NCBI GenBank assembly: GCA_030077755.1
Contig: JAQJZZ010000014.1
Coordinates: 3,410,001 to 3,474,000 of the forward strand
DNA: 64,000 nucleotides
From: Filosporella fistucella
Taxonomy: Eukaryota > Ascomycota > Leotiomycetes > Helotiales
Direction: 5' to 3'
Positions 63,272 to 64,000 of this stretch are shown piece after piece. The first letter of the stretch is position 1; the number at the start of each line of letters is the position of its first letter. The position numbers and the translations under genes are program-made. The notes beneath the pieces were generated by a model, which was given only the letters and a program-made list of their open reading frames with translations, made no database searches and was not told the origin of the DNA.

Positions 63272-63851
63272 GGGATGCCTAACACGGCCGTACAAAACTT
63301 CAGCAGTACGAAAGTGATTGAGCAGTACAACTTGCACTTTCCAAGGACGTCAGCCATTCCAAGGTTGCGTAACACAGCGTGAGGCATGCCCAACGCACAG
63401 GGGAAGATACAGATGCGATGATCACTGCTTCAAGTTGAAAACACTGATCACTGACTCTGAGTTGCTTGTATATGTAATCGATTGATGAACGGAGGAGCAA
63501 GCAGAGAGGTGATTTGCGAAATGCTTAGTCCGACGCATCCCGTTGACCATCAACGTGTGGACACTCTCAATCAGTTGATATTCCTCCTTCAGAATAAATC
63601 CATGATTTCAATCGTATGTCTTGATCAAGTCACCTCGTTCTCCAATATGTGATTAGTTGCCAAAAACGGTAAGTGACTGAACTTGAATGTGTTTAGCTAG
63701 TCTTTCTATTTTGAAAGTCCCTTCTCGATATTTCATAGCTAGATCACATTGATTCATACCAAAGCAGCACAACAAGTATTTAAATTCAAGATACAAGAAG
63801 GCTCTTAATTCAAAAAATGTACAAGCACCTAGTAGCAACAGTTTTCTCCCC
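63272..63851. other. Convergent 3' spacer
   Basis: About 580 bases between the Mpp6-like stop and the stop of the gene at the right edge; no gene seen. Confidence 0.5.
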
Positions 63852-64000
63852 CTAACCCGAAGTGTGTGTCTTCCTCTGATGCTTAGCTTTCCTTCTCTTC
63901 ATTGCGTTCATCACAACAGGAATAGTAGCAAGAACACTGACTCCGGCCAAAACCCAAGCAATGATCTCAATGATCTTCAGCTCATGACATTCCGTCAAGC
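63852..64000 (-). CDS. C-terminal end of a membrane protein (5' part beyond window)
   Basis: On the minus strand the frame from the right edge to TAG at 63854-63852 reads LTECHELKIIEIIAWVL, then a hydrophobic run AGVSVLATIPVV, then a very basic tail MNAMKRRKAKHQRKTHTSG. One transmembrane helix followed by a positively charged cytoplasmic tail is the simplest reading. About 49 residues are visible, too few to name a family. The call could be wrong if this end belongs to an intron. Confidence 0.55.
   Translation of the reverse strand, partial: LTECHELKIIEIIAWVLAGVSVLATIPVVMNAMKRRKAKHQRKTHTSG

Overview
The window is nuclear DNA from a filamentous ascomycete. Protein genes carry many short GT..AG introns (mostly 40-60 nt), and the gene families are fungal: a non-reducing polyketide synthase, CFEM and cutinase proteins, Zn2Cys6 regulators, and a paired C2H2/Zn2Cys6 regulator of the Cmr1 type. 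A helotialean/leotiomycete origin would fit the gene set, but that is an inference; no rRNA or marker gene is present to fix it. I saw no tRNA, rRNA, CRISPR array or intact transposon.

Left part (1-24 kb): the 3' end of an OPT oligopeptide transporter and a broken cytochrome P450 lie beside a DHN-melanin locus. The locus has a polyhydroxynaphthalene reductase (3589-4821, minus), a secreted cupredoxin (6157-6994), a Trp/Gly-rich CFEM GPI-type protein (9783-10764, minus), a secreted Fet3/Abr1-like multicopper oxidase (11862-13807), and a complete 2139-residue polyketide synthase (15522-22460) with domain order SAT-KS-AT-PT-ACP-ACP-TE. All splice junctions were placed by reading-frame continuity.

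Middle part (24-37.4 kb): two regulators follow the synthase on the same strand. One is a 398-residue AflR-type Zn2Cys6 protein (24214-25410). The other is a 930-residue Cmr1/Pig1/Smr1-type factor with two C2H2 fingers and a Zn2Cys6 cluster (34136-37410). They are separated by about 8.7 kb with no convincing gene. Scytalone dehydratase, needed for DHN melanin, is not in the window and must be elsewhere.

Right part (37-64 kb): mostly unrelated genes. These are a 1000-residue secreted protein of unknown function, a cutinase, dephospho-CoA kinase, a calpain-type protease with a long charged tail, a 1052-residue Asn/Ser/Gly-rich prion-like protein with tandem repeats, a YjbQ/UPF0047 protein, the CFIm25 (NUDT21) mRNA 3'-processing factor, an NDUFS6-like complex I subunit, an Mpp6-like exosome cofactor with an added zinc knuckle, and the 3' end of a membrane protein at the right edge.

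Working picture: the synthase makes 1,3,6,8-tetrahydroxynaphthalene, the reductase acts on it and/or trihydroxynaphthalene, and the secreted copper oxidase could polymerise DHN in the wall. The two regulators are the likely local controls. The cupredoxin and CFEM protein between reductase and synthase suggest a wall/metal module tied to pigmentation, but that link is inferred from position only.
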